DNA of 64,000 bases from Ramlibacter sp. Leaf400 (GCF_001424545.1 NZ_LMQL01000014.1:124001-188000), one strand, 5' to 3'; counted from the first letter of the stretch, positions 8,530 to 21,177 are shown. Numbers and translations: made by a program. The notes: a model not told the origin generated them from the sequence alone.

Positions 8530-9977
8530 CCCGTCATCGACTGCCAGAACCGGCGGGTGGCTTCCAGCCCCGCCGGCGTCCAGTGCGCGGCGGGGGACAT
8601 GGCCTCGACGCACAGGGCATGCCGCTGTTCGTCGTCCGTCGCCTGCGAGTACTTTGCCGTGAACACGTCCAGGTCGGGGTCCATCAGGCCCGTGGCATCG
8701 CCGGCGGCGCCCGTCCCCACCATCCCGTTGCGCAACGCCGCACGGAAAGTCGGGCGCCGGCGCGCGCCTTCGGGCGGCGCGCACTCGGTGTAGGGCTGGC
8801 CGTCGGCGCTCGCGTCGCCACGCAGCCAGTCGTGGACCACCTGCAGCTCGTAGGAAGAGAACACGCCGAACATCTCGGCGCGCTCACCCTGCAGCAGCTT
8901 CCAGAAGCGGCTGTTCTCGGCCGGCTCGCCGCGCCGGATCCAGCCGGCCTGCTGCAGGGCCTGCAGGAAGTCGGGCAGCTGCTGCGGCTCGGACAGCCAT
9001 TCGTTGACGTTGCGCCCTGCCACTCGGCAGTAGTCCGAATGCGCGCCACTGCCGGCGCGGGCCTTGTGCCGCAGGATGCGAAGCACCTCCTGGTCGATGT
9101 CGAAGCCCTGGATCACGGCGGTCGTGCCCAGGCCCGCATCGGCCAGCCGCGCGCCGTTCTGCACGCGACGCCAGAACTCGCCGCCGTCGTCCAGCCGCGG
9201 CACCAGGTCCAGCACGGCCTGACAGGCGCGCCGCGCATGGCCGCTGTCGGGGTTGTCGACGGTGACGTGCAGCGTGAAGTAGTAGGGATCGAGGCCCAGC
9301 TCGTTCAGCTCGTAGGCCGTGATCAGCAGGTGCAGGGGCAGCTGCTCGTAGGCCAGGTTGAAGCCGGCCACCTCGGGCAGGAAGCTCTCGGCGTTCCAGC
9401 CCAGCGCCAGCTGGATCAGGCCCTGCCGGTACAGGTCGTCGTCCAGGTCGTCCAGCGGATCGAGCGCATGGCGCGCCAGCAGGGCGCGATAGAGCACCAC
9501 GTGGTTCTTGTCCAGGGCGCCCTCGCCCAGCTCCTCGACATAGGTGCGCACAAGGTCGGCCAGGCGCGGGTTGCGCCAGTGCTGCACCAGGCCATAGAGC
9601 CAGGCGCCGTCCACCAGCTTGGTGGGCGCGATCGAGCGCAGCACGTAGAGGGCGTGCGCGCGGTTCGTGAAGAAACGGCGCGGGGCGCCGGCGCGGCGCT
9701 CCTGCAGGTAGGCGGCGTAGCGTTCGTGCACCGACTGCGTGTTGGCTTCCATCCAGCCCAGCAGGCCGTCCGGCGAATCCGGCAGGTCGTGGGGCGCGGC
9801 CGCGAGGGCGTCGATCTCCCCGCGCAGGAAGGCCTCGGCCTCGGCCCGCGTGGGCGCGTCGGGGGTGCCCGCTTGCAGCCTTCGATAGAGCGAGGCCAGC
9901 GACGTGGGGGCGGCGGGAACCGGGCGCACCGAAGTGCCGGCCTGCAGCTGCTGCCATTCCTGGCGACCTATGTACAT
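8526..9977 (-). CDS. Haem-oxygenase-like diiron (HDO-type) protein
   Basis: This is a 483-residue protein of the iron-containing redox enzyme family (Haem_oxygenase_2-like fold). The expected metal-binding pattern is visible: E149 in YVEELGEG, H159 in DKNHVVLY, E211 in FNLAYEQLP, then H237, D241 and H247 in LHVTVDNPDSGHA. Relatives (UndA, BesC, SznF) are oxygen-activating diiron enzymes that decarboxylate, cleave or N-oxygenate small molecules. The family is usually about 250-350 residues; here extra sequence lies at both ends (1-90 and 300-483). Its stop codon shares the palindrome CTAG with the stop of the convergent HpaB-like gene. The substrate is unknown. Confidence 0.7.
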   Translation of the reverse strand: MYIGRQEWQQLQAGTSVRPVPAAPTSLASLYRRLQAGTPDAPTRAEAEAFLRGEIDALAAAPHDLPDSPDGLLGWMEANTQSVHERYAAYLQERRAGAPRRFFTNRAHALYVLRSIAPTKLVDGAWLYGLVQHWRNPRLADLVRTYVEELGEGALDKNHVVLYRALLARHALDPLDDLDDDLYRQGLIQLALGWNAESFLPEVAGFNLAYEQLPLHLLITAYELNELGLDPYYFTLHVTVDNPDSGHARRACQAVLDLVPRLDDGGEFWRRVQNGARLADAGLGTTAVIQGFDIDQEVLRILRHKARAGSGAHSDYCRVAGRNVNEWLSEPQQLPDFLQALQQAGWIRRGEPAENSRFWKLLQGERAEMFGVFSSYELQVVHDWLRGDASADGQPYTECAPPEGARRRPTFRAALRNGMVGTGAAGDATGLMDPDLDVFTAKYSQATDDEQRHALCVEAMSPAAHWTPAGLEATRRFWQSMTG

Positions 9978-10093
9978 GGAGGGGATTCGTTCTCGTTGTC
10001 GGAGTCCCCACTGTGCCGCTCGCAGGGAGCCCCCGGTATCGGGAGCGGGCGCGCAGGGCCGTGCGCAGGCTCCTACGCCAGCGCAGGAGAACC

Positions 10094-11077
10094 TCAGGGC
10101 CGGCGCACGGACAGCGCGACGGCGGCGATGCGCTCGGCCCGCGCATAGGCGGGTTCCGAGAGCTCCTCGCCGAACACGTCGGGGTCCAGCTCACGGTAGC
10201 GCCAGCGCCAGCCTTTCTTCTCCAGCGCGGGCCGCAGCGACTCCAGCAGCGGGTCACGGGCATCGACCATGGCGGCGCCGGTGTAGAGCAGCAGGCGGCC
10301 GCCTGGCGCGAGCCGCTCCAGGCCCTCGCGCACGATGCGCTCGGACAGGCCCTCGCCCCACTCGCCGCCGCCGTGGCGGTAGGTGCGCTGCGCGGCGTCG
10401 TTGAGGTAGGGCGGGTTCGAGACGATCAGGTCGAACGCGCCTTCCACCGCGGCGTAGAGGTCGCCCTGCGCGAAGACGACGTCCTGCGCATCGGCCAGGG
10501 CCGCGTTCGCGCGGGCGAATTGCAGCGCGCGGGGGTTGATGTCGGCCAGCACCAGCGCGGGGTGGGCGTCCGCGCAGGCCTGGGCGGCGACCAGACCGCC
10601 CGGCCCGCCGCCGCAACCCAGGTCGAGGAGGCGCGGGCTTCCACCGCCCGCGCCCGCCACCGGCTCGCGCGCCAGTTCGTCCGCGATCCAGGCGGCGAAA
10701 CGGTAGGTGTCGGGGCCGAAGAAGACCGCGTCTTCATCGGTGGTCGGATAGGCGGAATGGGCGTAGAGGCGCCCGTCCAGCGTCGAGAAGCGCACGCGGC
10801 TTCGCAGCAGGCCATCGGCCTGTTCCTGCACCAGCCCGCTGCCGCGCAACGTGGCCAGAACGTGGGCGGGCAGCAGCTCGCCCTGGAACGGGCGGCTCCA
10901 GCCGAACACGTCGCGCAGATCGCGCGCGAGCCGCGCTTCGGGACGGGCGTTCACGCGCGCGTGCGTGGCGGGGCTGACGGTGGTGAAGTCGTAGCCGCCC
11001 GATTGCAGCCAGCGGCCGATGGCCACCAGGCTCTCGGTCACGGCCGAAGCGGACGGCACCTCGCTCGACGGGCTCAT
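10094..11077 (-). CDS. HemK/RsmC-type SAM-dependent methyltransferase
   Basis: The 327-residue protein has a class I methyltransferase domain in its second half: SAM-binding DLGCGGG at 152-158, an acidic loop ADINPRAL at 178-185 and the catalytic NPPY at 221-224. NPPY is typical of enzymes that methylate amide or exocyclic amino nitrogens of proteins (release-factor Gln) or nucleic acids (RsmC-like). The N-terminal 140 residues form a separate domain that may select the substrate. The ATG at 11077 is preferred over one at 11155, but neither has a good ribosome site. The 126 bp to the upstream TRAP gene hold nothing recognisable. Confidence 0.75.
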   Translation of the reverse strand: MSPSSEVPSASAVTESLVAIGRWLQSGGYDFTTVSPATHARVNARPEARLARDLRDVFGWSRPFQGELLPAHVLATLRGSGLVQEQADGLLRSRVRFSTLDGRLYAHSAYPTTDEDAVFFGPDTYRFAAWIADELAREPVAGAGGGSPRLLDLGCGGGPGGLVAAQACADAHPALVLADINPRALQFARANAALADAQDVVFAQGDLYAAVEGAFDLIVSNPPYLNDAAQRTYRHGGGEWGEGLSERIVREGLERLAPGGRLLLYTGAAMVDARDPLLESLRPALEKKGWRWRYRELDPDVFGEELSEPAYARAERIAAVALSVRRP

Positions 11078-11203
11078 CGGGGAGCGATGGAATGTCCGGG
11101 CATGGATCGCAGCTTGCCGTTCCGCACGCGACCGCCCCGTAGGCCGGCGGCGCATCGCGGCCCCGGTGGTTGTCGCCTGGACGCGCGCTGGCTCGTCCTT
11201 GCG

Positions 11204-12523
11204 CTAGCCGAACCGCGCGGGCAGCCAGGTCGCGATGGCCGGCAGCCAGAACACCGCCGCGAGCAGCACCAGGCTCATCACGACATAGGGCACCACCGCC
11301 TTGAAGATGTGCACCATGGTGACCTCGGGCGGTGCGACACCGCGCATGGTCATCAGCAGCAACCCGTGCGGCGGCAGCAGCAGGCCCAGCTGCATGCAGA
11401 TCAGGAACATCACGCCGAACCAGATCGGATCGATCCCCAGGCGCTGCACGATGGGCATGAAGATTGGCAGCGTGATCATCATCATGCTGACCTGGTCCAC
11501 GAAGATGCCCAGGAAGATCAGCATCAGCATCATGCCGGCCACGATCATCGGCGTGGACCAGCCCTGCCCCGTGATCAGCTGGACCAGCCCGTTGCTCGCG
11601 CCGGAGAACGACAGGATCTGCGCGAAGGTGGTGGCGCCCAGGATGATGAACAGGATCATCCCCGAGATGCCCGCCGTGCCCTTGAGCGCCTTGAGCAGCG
11701 CATCGAACGTGAGTGCGCGGTAGGCCAGGGCCAGCACCAGCGTCGCGAAGGCGCCCAGGGCCGCGCATTCGGTGGGCGTCGCCCAGCCGCCGGCCAGCGC
11801 GCCCACCACCACGCCGAAGATCGACAGCGTGGGCAGCACGTAGCCGAAGAAGGGCTTCCAGCGGGCCCAGCCGGTGTACTCCGGATGGTCCTCGGTCGCC
11901 GGCGCCAGCGAGGGCGTGAGCCGCACGCGCAGCACGATCCACAGCACGAAGGCGGCCGACAGGACCACCCCGGGCAGCACGCCGCCGATCAGCAGCTTGG
12001 AGATCGAGATGCCGGACAGCGAGCCCAGCAGCACCGTGAGCGCCGAAGGCGGGATCAGCATGTCCACCGCGCCGATGGCCATGATCGGCCCGGTGGCCAG
12101 CGTGGGAGCGTAGCCGCGCGCCAGCATCACCGGCAGCAGCAGCGAGCCCAGCATGGCCGTGGTGGCGATGGTGGAGCCGGAGATGGCGGAGAACACGGTG
12201 CCGGCCACCACGGCCACCACGGCCAGCCGCCCCGGCAGTCGGCGGATCAGCCGCTCGATGCCTTCGATGACCTTGAGGGCCAGGCCGGTGTGGAAGAGCA
12301 CCTCGCCCATCAGCACGAACAGCGGTATGGGCGTGAGCGAGAACGCGGTGACCGAGCCCACGCTGCTGCGGGCCAGCTGCGCCAGCCCGGGCTCGCCGCC
12401 CATGTACAGCCACGCGCCGACGATGTTCACCGTGATGAACGTCAGCGCCACCGGCATGCCGATGAACAGAAGCAGCGTGGAGCCGCCCAGCATCATCCAG
12501 GCGGCGAGGACCCAGTCGCTCAT
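11204..12523 (-). CDS. TRAP transporter large permease (DctM family)
   Basis: The 439-residue protein is almost wholly hydrophobic, with about twelve predicted membrane segments, and has the DctM features GSTIATTAMLGSLLLPVML and IPPSALTVLLG. It forms the Na+-coupled translocation channel of a tripartite ATP-independent periplasmic transporter for organic acids. It lies 13 bp after the small permease gene and is the last gene of the operon that begins with the oxidoreductase subunits at 17738. The substrate is not fixed by sequence; the operon partners point to an aryl or branched 2-oxo acid or a related carboxylate. Confidence 0.9.
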   Translation of the reverse strand: MSDWVLAAWMMLGGSTLLLFIGMPVALTFITVNIVGAWLYMGGEPGLAQLARSSVGSVTAFSLTPIPLFVLMGEVLFHTGLALKVIEGIERLIRRLPGRLAVVAVVAGTVFSAISGSTIATTAMLGSLLLPVMLARGYAPTLATGPIMAIGAVDMLIPPSALTVLLGSLSGISISKLLIGGVLPGVVLSAAFVLWIVLRVRLTPSLAPATEDHPEYTGWARWKPFFGYVLPTLSIFGVVVGALAGGWATPTECAALGAFATLVLALAYRALTFDALLKALKGTAGISGMILFIILGATTFAQILSFSGASNGLVQLITGQGWSTPMIVAGMMLMLIFLGIFVDQVSMMMITLPIFMPIVQRLGIDPIWFGVMFLICMQLGLLLPPHGLLLMTMRGVAPPEVTMVHIFKAVVPYVVMSLVLLAAVFWLPAIATWLPARFG

Positions 12524-12536
12524 GATGGGACCTTCC

Positions 12537-15554
<3,018 letters not shown>

Positions 15555-15558
<4 letters not shown>

Positions 15559-17738
15559 GCCGCCAGGCCCTCCAGGCGCCGGTCGATGCGGGCCTGGAAC
15601 CAGCCGATCACGGCCGCTTCCACGCGTTGCCGCAGGCGGTCCCAGCGGGTCGGGTTGTTCACGATCTCGGCCCGGTAGAACGACGGGCAGAGCACGGCGG
15701 CATGGGCCGCCTCGCCGCACAGGCCGCAGCCCACGCAGCTGTCCACCACCGTCGCCACCGGATCGGTGCGCAGCGGATCGGGGTTGGGGCGGACGGTGAG
15801 CGAGGGGCAGCCCGAGAGCCGGATGCAGGAATGGTCGCCGGTGCAGGTGTCGGGGTCGACGCCGAAGCGCTCGCGCACCACGCGCTTGCCTTCGCCGATG
15901 GCCTTGCGCACCAGCGGCTTGACGCGGCGCTGCTTGTTCAGCATGCACTCGCTGGAGGCGACGATCACCTTGGGGCCCTTGACCGGCGTGGTCAGCGCCT
16001 CGCGCAGCGCATCGCGCATCTTCGACAGGCTGTAGGTGTGGTCCACCGTGCGCACCCACTCCACGCCCACGCCTCGCACCGCCTTCTCGATCGGGTGGTT
16101 GGTGTCGCGGATCGGGTTGGCGGCCTTGGACGACAGCACGTCCTGCCCGCCGGTGGCCGCCGAGTAGCCGTTGTCGATGACGACCAGCACGTTGTCGCTC
16201 TGGTTGAACACCGCGTTGCCCACGCCGCTGGTCAGGCCGTTGTGCCAGAAGCCCCCGTCGCCCATGATGGACAGCGTGCGCTTGCCGGTCTCCGGCGTGT
16301 TGAACGCCGAGGCGCCCGCCCAGCCCAGGCCGTAGCCCATGGTGGTGGCGCCGATGTTGAAAGGCGGCAGGATGGAGAACAGGTGGCAGCCGATGTCGCA
16401 GCTCACGTGGTGGTGGCCGAGTTCGCGCTCCACCAGCTTGATGGCGGTGAAGATCGGCCGCTCGGGGCAGCCGGTGCAAAAGGAGGGCGGCCGCCCGTGC
16501 ACCTGGGCCGCCGCGTCGCGGATGGCGATGGCCTTGGGGTTGCCTTCCATGCGCGCCGGCTCCGGCGCAGGCCGCGCGGCCGCGGGCAGGGCCTGCCCTT
16601 CCAGCAGCGCCGGCGCGTACTGGCGCACGAAGGAGGCGATGCCCTTGACCAGCACCCCGCCGGTGTACTCGCCGGCCATGGGCAACACGTCCTTGCCGTG
16701 CAGGCGCGTCTGCACGTCGGCGCGGCGCAGGATGGCGTGCACCGCCTGCTCGATGAAATCCGGCTGGCCTTCCTCGACCACCAGCAGCCCGCGCTTGCCC
16801 GCGCAAAAGCGCGTGAACTCCGCATCGACCAGGGGGTAGGTGACGTTCAGGACGTAGAGCGGCACGCGCGAGCGGCCGAAGGCGTCGGCCAGGCCCAGCA
16901 GCTCCAGCGCGCGCAGCACGCCGTTGTACATGCCGCCCTGCAGCACGATGCCGAAGTCCTGCGCATCCTCGGCGAAGAACTCGTTGAGGCCGCGTTCCTG
17001 GATGAAGCGCACTGCGGCGGGCCAGCGCTGGGCGATCTTCTCCTGCTCGTGCAGGTAGGTCGCCGGCGGCAGCGCGATGCGCTCGGTGTCGCGGCGCGGC
17101 TGCTCCATCGCGTCCTTGAGCGTGAAGTCGGCGCGCCGGTTGTCCTTGCAGGTGAAGCGGCCGTGCACGTGGCAGGCGCGGATGCGCAGCTCCAGCATCA
17201 CCGGCGTGCGGCTGGCCTCGGACAGCTCGAAGCCCTGCTCCACCGCCTGCACGATGCTGGGCAGGTTGGGCCGCGGGTCCAGCAGCCAGACCTGGGACTT
17301 CATCGCGAAGGCGTGCGAGCGCTCCTGCATGATGCTGGAGCCCTCGCCGTAGTCCTCGCCGACGATGATCAGCGCCCCGCCGGTCACGCCGCCGGAGGCC
17401 AGGTTGGCCAGGGCGTCCGAGGCGACGTTGGTGCCCACCGTGGACTTGAAGGTCACGGCGCCGCGCAGCGGGTAGTTGACCGAGGCGGCCAGCGTGGCGG
17501 CCGCGGTGGCCTCCGACGCGCTGTGTTCGAAGCGGACACCCAGCTCCCGCAGGATGTCGTTGGCATCGGTGAGCACGTCCATCAGGTGCGAGATGGGCGC
17601 GCCCTGGTAGCCGGCGACGTAGGAGACGCCGGACTGCAGCAGCGCCTTGGTCACCGCCAGGATGCCTTCGCCATGGAACTCCTCGCCCGCGCCCAGGCGC
17701 AGCTTGCGGACTTCGGCGGCAAAGGATCTTTCGGCCAT
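15555..17738 (-). CDS. Indolepyruvate ferredoxin oxidoreductase alpha subunit (IorA-like)
   Basis: The 727-residue catalytic subunit has an N-terminal pyruvate-oxidoreductase domain (GYQGAPISHLMDVL), a C-terminal thiamine-diphosphate domain (SIMGDGGFWHNG, then VVIDNGYSAATGGQD), and a ferredoxin-like end with Cys 632, 638, 644 and 668, 671, 674, 684 for iron-sulfur clusters. It oxidatively decarboxylates aryl-pyruvates such as indolepyruvate or phenylpyruvate to the acyl-CoA. The ATG at 17738 was chosen because the longer frame reaches into the regulatory region. It is the first gene of an operon with its beta subunit and a TRAP importer, divergent from a LysR gene. Confidence 0.85.
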
Positions 17739-17808
17739 GGCAGGAACGGATGGAACTGGAGGCGGGGGGCTGTCGCGCCCGAATCTACGCAGCGCCCGTG
17801 CATTTGGC

Positions 17809-17836
17809 GAATGGATTGTGTCGATGGGATACATTC
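17809..17836. promoter_or_regulatory. Candidate LysR operator in the divergent intergenic region
   Basis: An interrupted inverted repeat, GAATGGAT (17809-17816) and ATACATTC (17829-17836), lies between the oxidoreductase operon and the lysR gene. Seven of eight positions pair, with a 12-bp spacer. The position and dyad shape suit a LysR-type site controlling both directions, but the spacing is longer than the usual T-N11-A core, so the assignment is tentative. Confidence 0.4.
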
Positions 17837-17875
17837 ACCGCATCGATGATCAGGGGCAACCCTGAAAACGAAGGC

Positions 17876-18787
17876 ATGAATTTTCGCCAGCTCGACCTCA
17901 ACCTGCTGCGCGTGCTCGCCGCGATCCACCGCGCCGGCTCGGTGACGGCGGCGGCCCGCGCCCTGTCCCTCTCGCAGTCGGCCACCAGCAACGCGCTGGG
18001 GCGGCTGCGCGAGTTCTTCGGCGACGAACTCTTCGTGCGCTCACCGGCCGGGCTGCAGCACACGCGCCTGTGCGCGCAGCTGGCGCCGGCCGTGGTCGCG
18101 CACCTGCTCTCGCTGGAAGCGGTGGTGACCGGCGTGGAGGAGTTCGATCCCGAGCACAGCAGCACCACCTGGCGGCTGTCGCTGTCCGACCTGGGCGAGA
18201 TGCTGTTCCTGCCGCGCCTGACGGCCGCGCTGCGCCAGCGGGCGCCGCACACGCGCGTCTCCAACATCTCGGTGGCGGCGCCGGCGGTGGCCGGCGCCCT
18301 GGAGGCGCGAGAGATCGATTGCGCCGTGGGCATCCTGCAGCCGCGCCAGCGCGGCGTGCATGCGGAGCTGCTGTTCCGCGAGCAGTACGTGGCCATCACC
18401 TGCCGCGGCTGGAAGCCGCCGTCCGGCCGCACCGGCAAGTCGCTGACCCAGGCCCAGCTGGCGGGCGCTTCGCTGGCGCTGGCCTCGCCGACCGCCACCT
18501 TCCACAGCAGCGTGGAGGAGATGCTGGTGGGGCTGAAGCTGGCCGACCGCATCGTGCTGCGGGCCCGGCACTTCGGCGCGCTGCCCGAGCTGGTGACCAC
18601 GTCCGACCTGCTGGCCATCGTGCCCGCCATGTACGCGGCCAGCCTGCCGGACGTGCAGACGTGGACGCTGCCCTTCGCGCCGCACTACGACGTGCGCCTG
18701 GTGTGGCATGCGAGCACCGCGCGCGACCCGGCCCAGCAGTGGCTGCGGGCGCTGCTGCACGAGCTGTTCGGGCGGGCACCCGACTAG
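17876..18787 (+). CDS. LysR-family transcriptional regulator
   Basis: The 303-residue protein has a standard winged helix-turn-helix (FRQLDLNLLRVL, AAARALSLSQSATSNALGRLRE, residues 2-62) followed by a type 2 periplasmic-binding effector domain. It resembles the NodD/LinR-like subgroup with MNFRQLDLNLL at the start. The ATG at 17876 follows GAAGG. It is transcribed away from the oxidoreductase-TRAP operon and is the natural candidate to control it, probably in response to the imported acid or the 2-oxoacid. The effector is not known. Confidence 0.85.
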   Translation: MNFRQLDLNLLRVLAAIHRAGSVTAAARALSLSQSATSNALGRLREFFGDELFVRSPAGLQHTRLCAQLAPAVVAHLLSLEAVVTGVEEFDPEHSSTTWRLSLSDLGEMLFLPRLTAALRQRAPHTRVSNISVAAPAVAGALEAREIDCAVGILQPRQRGVHAELLFREQYVAITCRGWKPPSGRTGKSLTQAQLAGASLALASPTATFHSSVEEMLVGLKLADRIVLRARHFGALPELVTTSDLLAIVPAMYAASLPDVQTWTLPFAPHYDVRLVWHASTARDPAQQWLRALLHELFGRAPD

Positions 18788-18801
18788 GAGCCGACGCTCC
18801 G

Positions 18802-19926
18802 TCAGCCGGCGTCTTCGGGCAAGGCCGGGAGCGTCAGCGTGAACTGGCTGCCGGCGCCACGGCCCGCGCTGTGCACGGCGATGCTGCCGCCGTGCATCTG
18901 CGCGAACCGCCGCACCAGCGCCAGCCCGATGCCGAGGCCGCCTTCCGCGTAGCCGCGCGCGCTGTCGGCCTGGGCGAACGGCTCGAAGATGAGCGGCAGC
19001 ATCTCCGGCGCGATGCCGATGCCGTTGTCGGCGACGCGGATCACCGCCTGGCCGCCGGCGCGGTGGACCCGGACCGTGATGAGGCCCCCCTCCTGCGTGT
19101 ACTTGCCGGCGTTGCTCAGGAGGTTGGTGAGCATCTGCTCGACGCGCACGCCATCGGCTTTCAGCCGGATCGGCGCCCCCAGGTCGACGTCGACCCGGTG
19201 GGCGCGCCTGTCCATCAGCGGACGGGTGGCCTGGAGGGCGCCCAGCACGATGGGGCCGAGTTCCAGCGCCTCCAGCCGCAGCTCCACCTTCCCGCTGGTG
19301 ATGCGGGCCATGTCCAGCAGGTCGTCGACCAGGCGGCTCATGTGCCGCACCTGCCGGTCCATGATCTGCAGCGCCCCCTGCACCACCGGGTCGTCGCCCG
19401 CGGGGCAGGTCTTCCTCAGGATGTGGAGCGCATTGGCCATGGGCGCGAGCGGGTTGCGCAGCTCGTGGCTCAGCGTGGCCAGGAATTCGTCCTTGCGCTG
19501 GTTGGACTGGCGCAGCGCCTCCTCGACCCGCTTGCGCGCGGTGAGGTCGATGACGTAGGCGATGTAGTGCTCGGGCTGGTCCAGCAGCGTCGTGAAGGCG
19601 ATCTGGACCGGCACGCGCACGGCGTCGATGTGCCGCCGGTATTCCTTCTCGTAGGGGGCGCAGGCGCCGCGCCGGTCGGCCTGCGCGATGGCGTCGCGGT
19701 CGAGCGGCAGGTACTCGGGGGGCGTCAGCCGCGACCACCAGACCTGCCCCGCCTCGAGCTCCCCGTGCGTGTGCCCGAGCAGGCGCAGGTACTCGTCGTT
19801 GGCCTGGAGCACCTGCCCGCCCGCGTGGGTCAGGCCGATGCCGATGATGTTGGAGTCCAGCAGGCGCTGGAACCGGGCCTCGCTGGCCAGCCACCGGAGG
19901 TCATCCGTTCCTGCTTCGTTGTGCAT
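18802..19926 (-). CDS. PAS histidine kinase
   Basis: The 374-residue soluble kinase has one PAS domain (about 15-130, with a PAC-like end YVIDLTARKR), HisKA with H154 in LSHELRNPLAP, and an HATPase_c domain (NLLSNAGKYT, DNGIGI, GGLGIGLALV). It has no receiver and no membrane segment. It ends 14 bp from the convergent lysR stop. It is the third kinase here with nearly the same HELRNPLAP catalytic core, and again no response regulator gene is adjacent. Confidence 0.85.
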   Translation of the reverse strand: MHNEAGTDDLRWLASEARFQRLLDSNIIGIGLTHAGGQVLQANDEYLRLLGHTHGELEAGQVWWSRLTPPEYLPLDRDAIAQADRRGACAPYEKEYRRHIDAVRVPVQIAFTTLLDQPEHYIAYVIDLTARKRVEEALRQSNQRKDEFLATLSHELRNPLAPMANALHILRKTCPAGDDPVVQGALQIMDRQVRHMSRLVDDLLDMARITSGKVELRLEALELGPIVLGALQATRPLMDRRAHRVDVDLGAPIRLKADGVRVEQMLTNLLSNAGKYTQEGGLITVRVHRAGGQAVIRVADNGIGIAPEMLPLIFEPFAQADSARGYAEGGLGIGLALVRRFAQMHGGSIAVHSAGRGAGSQFTLTLPALPEDAG

Positions 19927-19996
19927 CGGGCCATTGTTCGGCCACTGCCCCGCAGAACGAAGGACGCAATGGCTCGCGTCCGAGGTCCCGGACGTG

Positions 19997-21058
19997 CTAG
20001 GCCGGCGGCGCCGGGACCGCGGCCGGCACGATGGGCACGTAGCGCGGCACGGCGCCTTCGACCTTGCCGCGGGCCCGCAGCTGGCCGCACCCGCCGTCCA
20101 CGTCCTGCCCCGCCGAGCGGCGCAGCTTGGTCAGCACGCCGCGGCGGTGCAGCTGGCGCGCGAGTTCCGCGGCCCTCTCCCACGCCGGGCGCCGGTAGGG
20201 CAGGCCTTCGACGGTGTTGTACGGGATCATGTTCAGGACGGCGAAGCGACCTTTCAGCAGCCGCACGATGCCGTCCACTTCCTCGGCCGTGTCGTTCACG
20301 CCGTCCAGCAGCGTCCACTGCACCTGCAGCGGGTAGCCCGTCTCGCGCGCGTAGCGGTCTCCCGCCTCGACCAGGTCGGCCGGCGTGATGCGCGGCGCGC
20401 GCGGCAGCAGCTCGGCGCGCAGGTCGTCGCGGGTGGTGTGCAGCGACAGGGCCAGCGCCGGCTTCACCGGACCGCGCGGCAGGCGTTCGAAGACGCGCTC
20501 GTCGCCCACGGTGGAGAACACCAGCGACTTGTGGCCGATGTTGCCCACCGTGCCCAGGAAGTCGATCGCGTCCATGACGTGGGCCAGGTTGTGGGCCGGC
20601 TCGCCCATGCCCATGAAGACCACCTTGCGCACGGCGCGCAGCCGTCGGGCCAGCGCCACCTGGGCCACGATCTCGGCGCTGCCGATCTGGCGCAGCAGGC
20701 CTTCGCGGCCGGTCATGCAGAAGCGGCAACCGACCGCGCAGCCCACCTGGGACGACACGCACAGGCCGCCGCGCGGCAGCAGCACGCTCTCGCAGGTCTG
20801 GCCGTCGGCCAGGCGCACCAGCAGGCGCACCGAGCCGTCTTCGCCCGGGTGCTGCGAGACCAGGGTGGCCAGGGCGTCGAAGTCGGCCGTGATCGCCGGC
20901 AGCTCGTCGCGCAGCGACTGCGGCAGGAAGGTCTCGATCGCGCGCGGGCCGTCGTCCTGCGGCCGGCCGTGCGACCACAGGCGCAGCACGCGGCGCTCGT
21001 GCGCCGGCCCGGCGCCGGCGGCGCGCAGGCGGTGGCGGAGGTCGTCGAGGGAATGCAC
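19997..21058 (-). CDS. RlmN/Cfr-family radical SAM RNA methyltransferase paralogue
   Basis: The 353-residue protein (from GTG 21058) has the radical SAM triad C107, C111, C114 in VGCAVGCRFC, the first methylation Cys C100 in LCVSSQVGC, and the second, C324, in GGCGQLR. These match the cysteines used by RlmN and Cfr to methylate adenosine 2503 of 23S rRNA (RlmN also modifies tRNA). After the triad it reads MTGREG rather than the STAQQG usual in RlmN, and its N-terminal region is short. It may therefore be a second, divergent copy. An ATG at 21091 lies inside the adjacent repeat, so the GTG is preferred. The substrate is unproven. Confidence 0.75.
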   Translation of the reverse strand: MHSLDDLRHRLRAAGAGPAHERRVLRLWSHGRPQDDGPRAIETFLPQSLRDELPAITADFDALATLVSQHPGEDGSVRLLVRLADGQTCESVLLPRGGLCVSSQVGCAVGCRFCMTGREGLLRQIGSAEIVAQVALARRLRAVRKVVFMGMGEPAHNLAHVMDAIDFLGTVGNIGHKSLVFSTVGDERVFERLPRGPVKPALALSLHTTRDDLRAELLPRAPRITPADLVEAGDRYARETGYPLQVQWTLLDGVNDTAEEVDGIVRLLKGRFAVLNMIPYNTVEGLPYRRPAWERAAELARQLHRRGVLTKLRRSAGQDVDGGCGQLRARGKVEGAVPRYVPIVPAAVPAPPA

Positions 21059-21086
21059 GGGGGGGAGCTTACCTGCAGGGAAGCCC

Positions 21087-21176
21087 GTCATCCCCGCGGA
21101 GGCGGGAATCCAGGGCTTGCGCCTTTCGTGAAGGCTGAAGAGGAAGCCCTGGGTCCCCGCCTGCGCGGGGACGACG
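21087..21176. repeat. Paired palindromic REP-like element
   Basis: The left unit GTCATCCCCGCGGAGGCGGG starts at 21087, and the inverted right unit CTGGGTCCCCGCC ending GGGGACGACG stops at 21176. The inner spacer contains GAAGAGGAAGCC, as in the copy at 6777-6869. The element ends one base before the stop codon of paaZ, so it may act as the 3' end hairpin of that transcript. Confidence 0.85.
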
Positions 21177-21177
21177 G

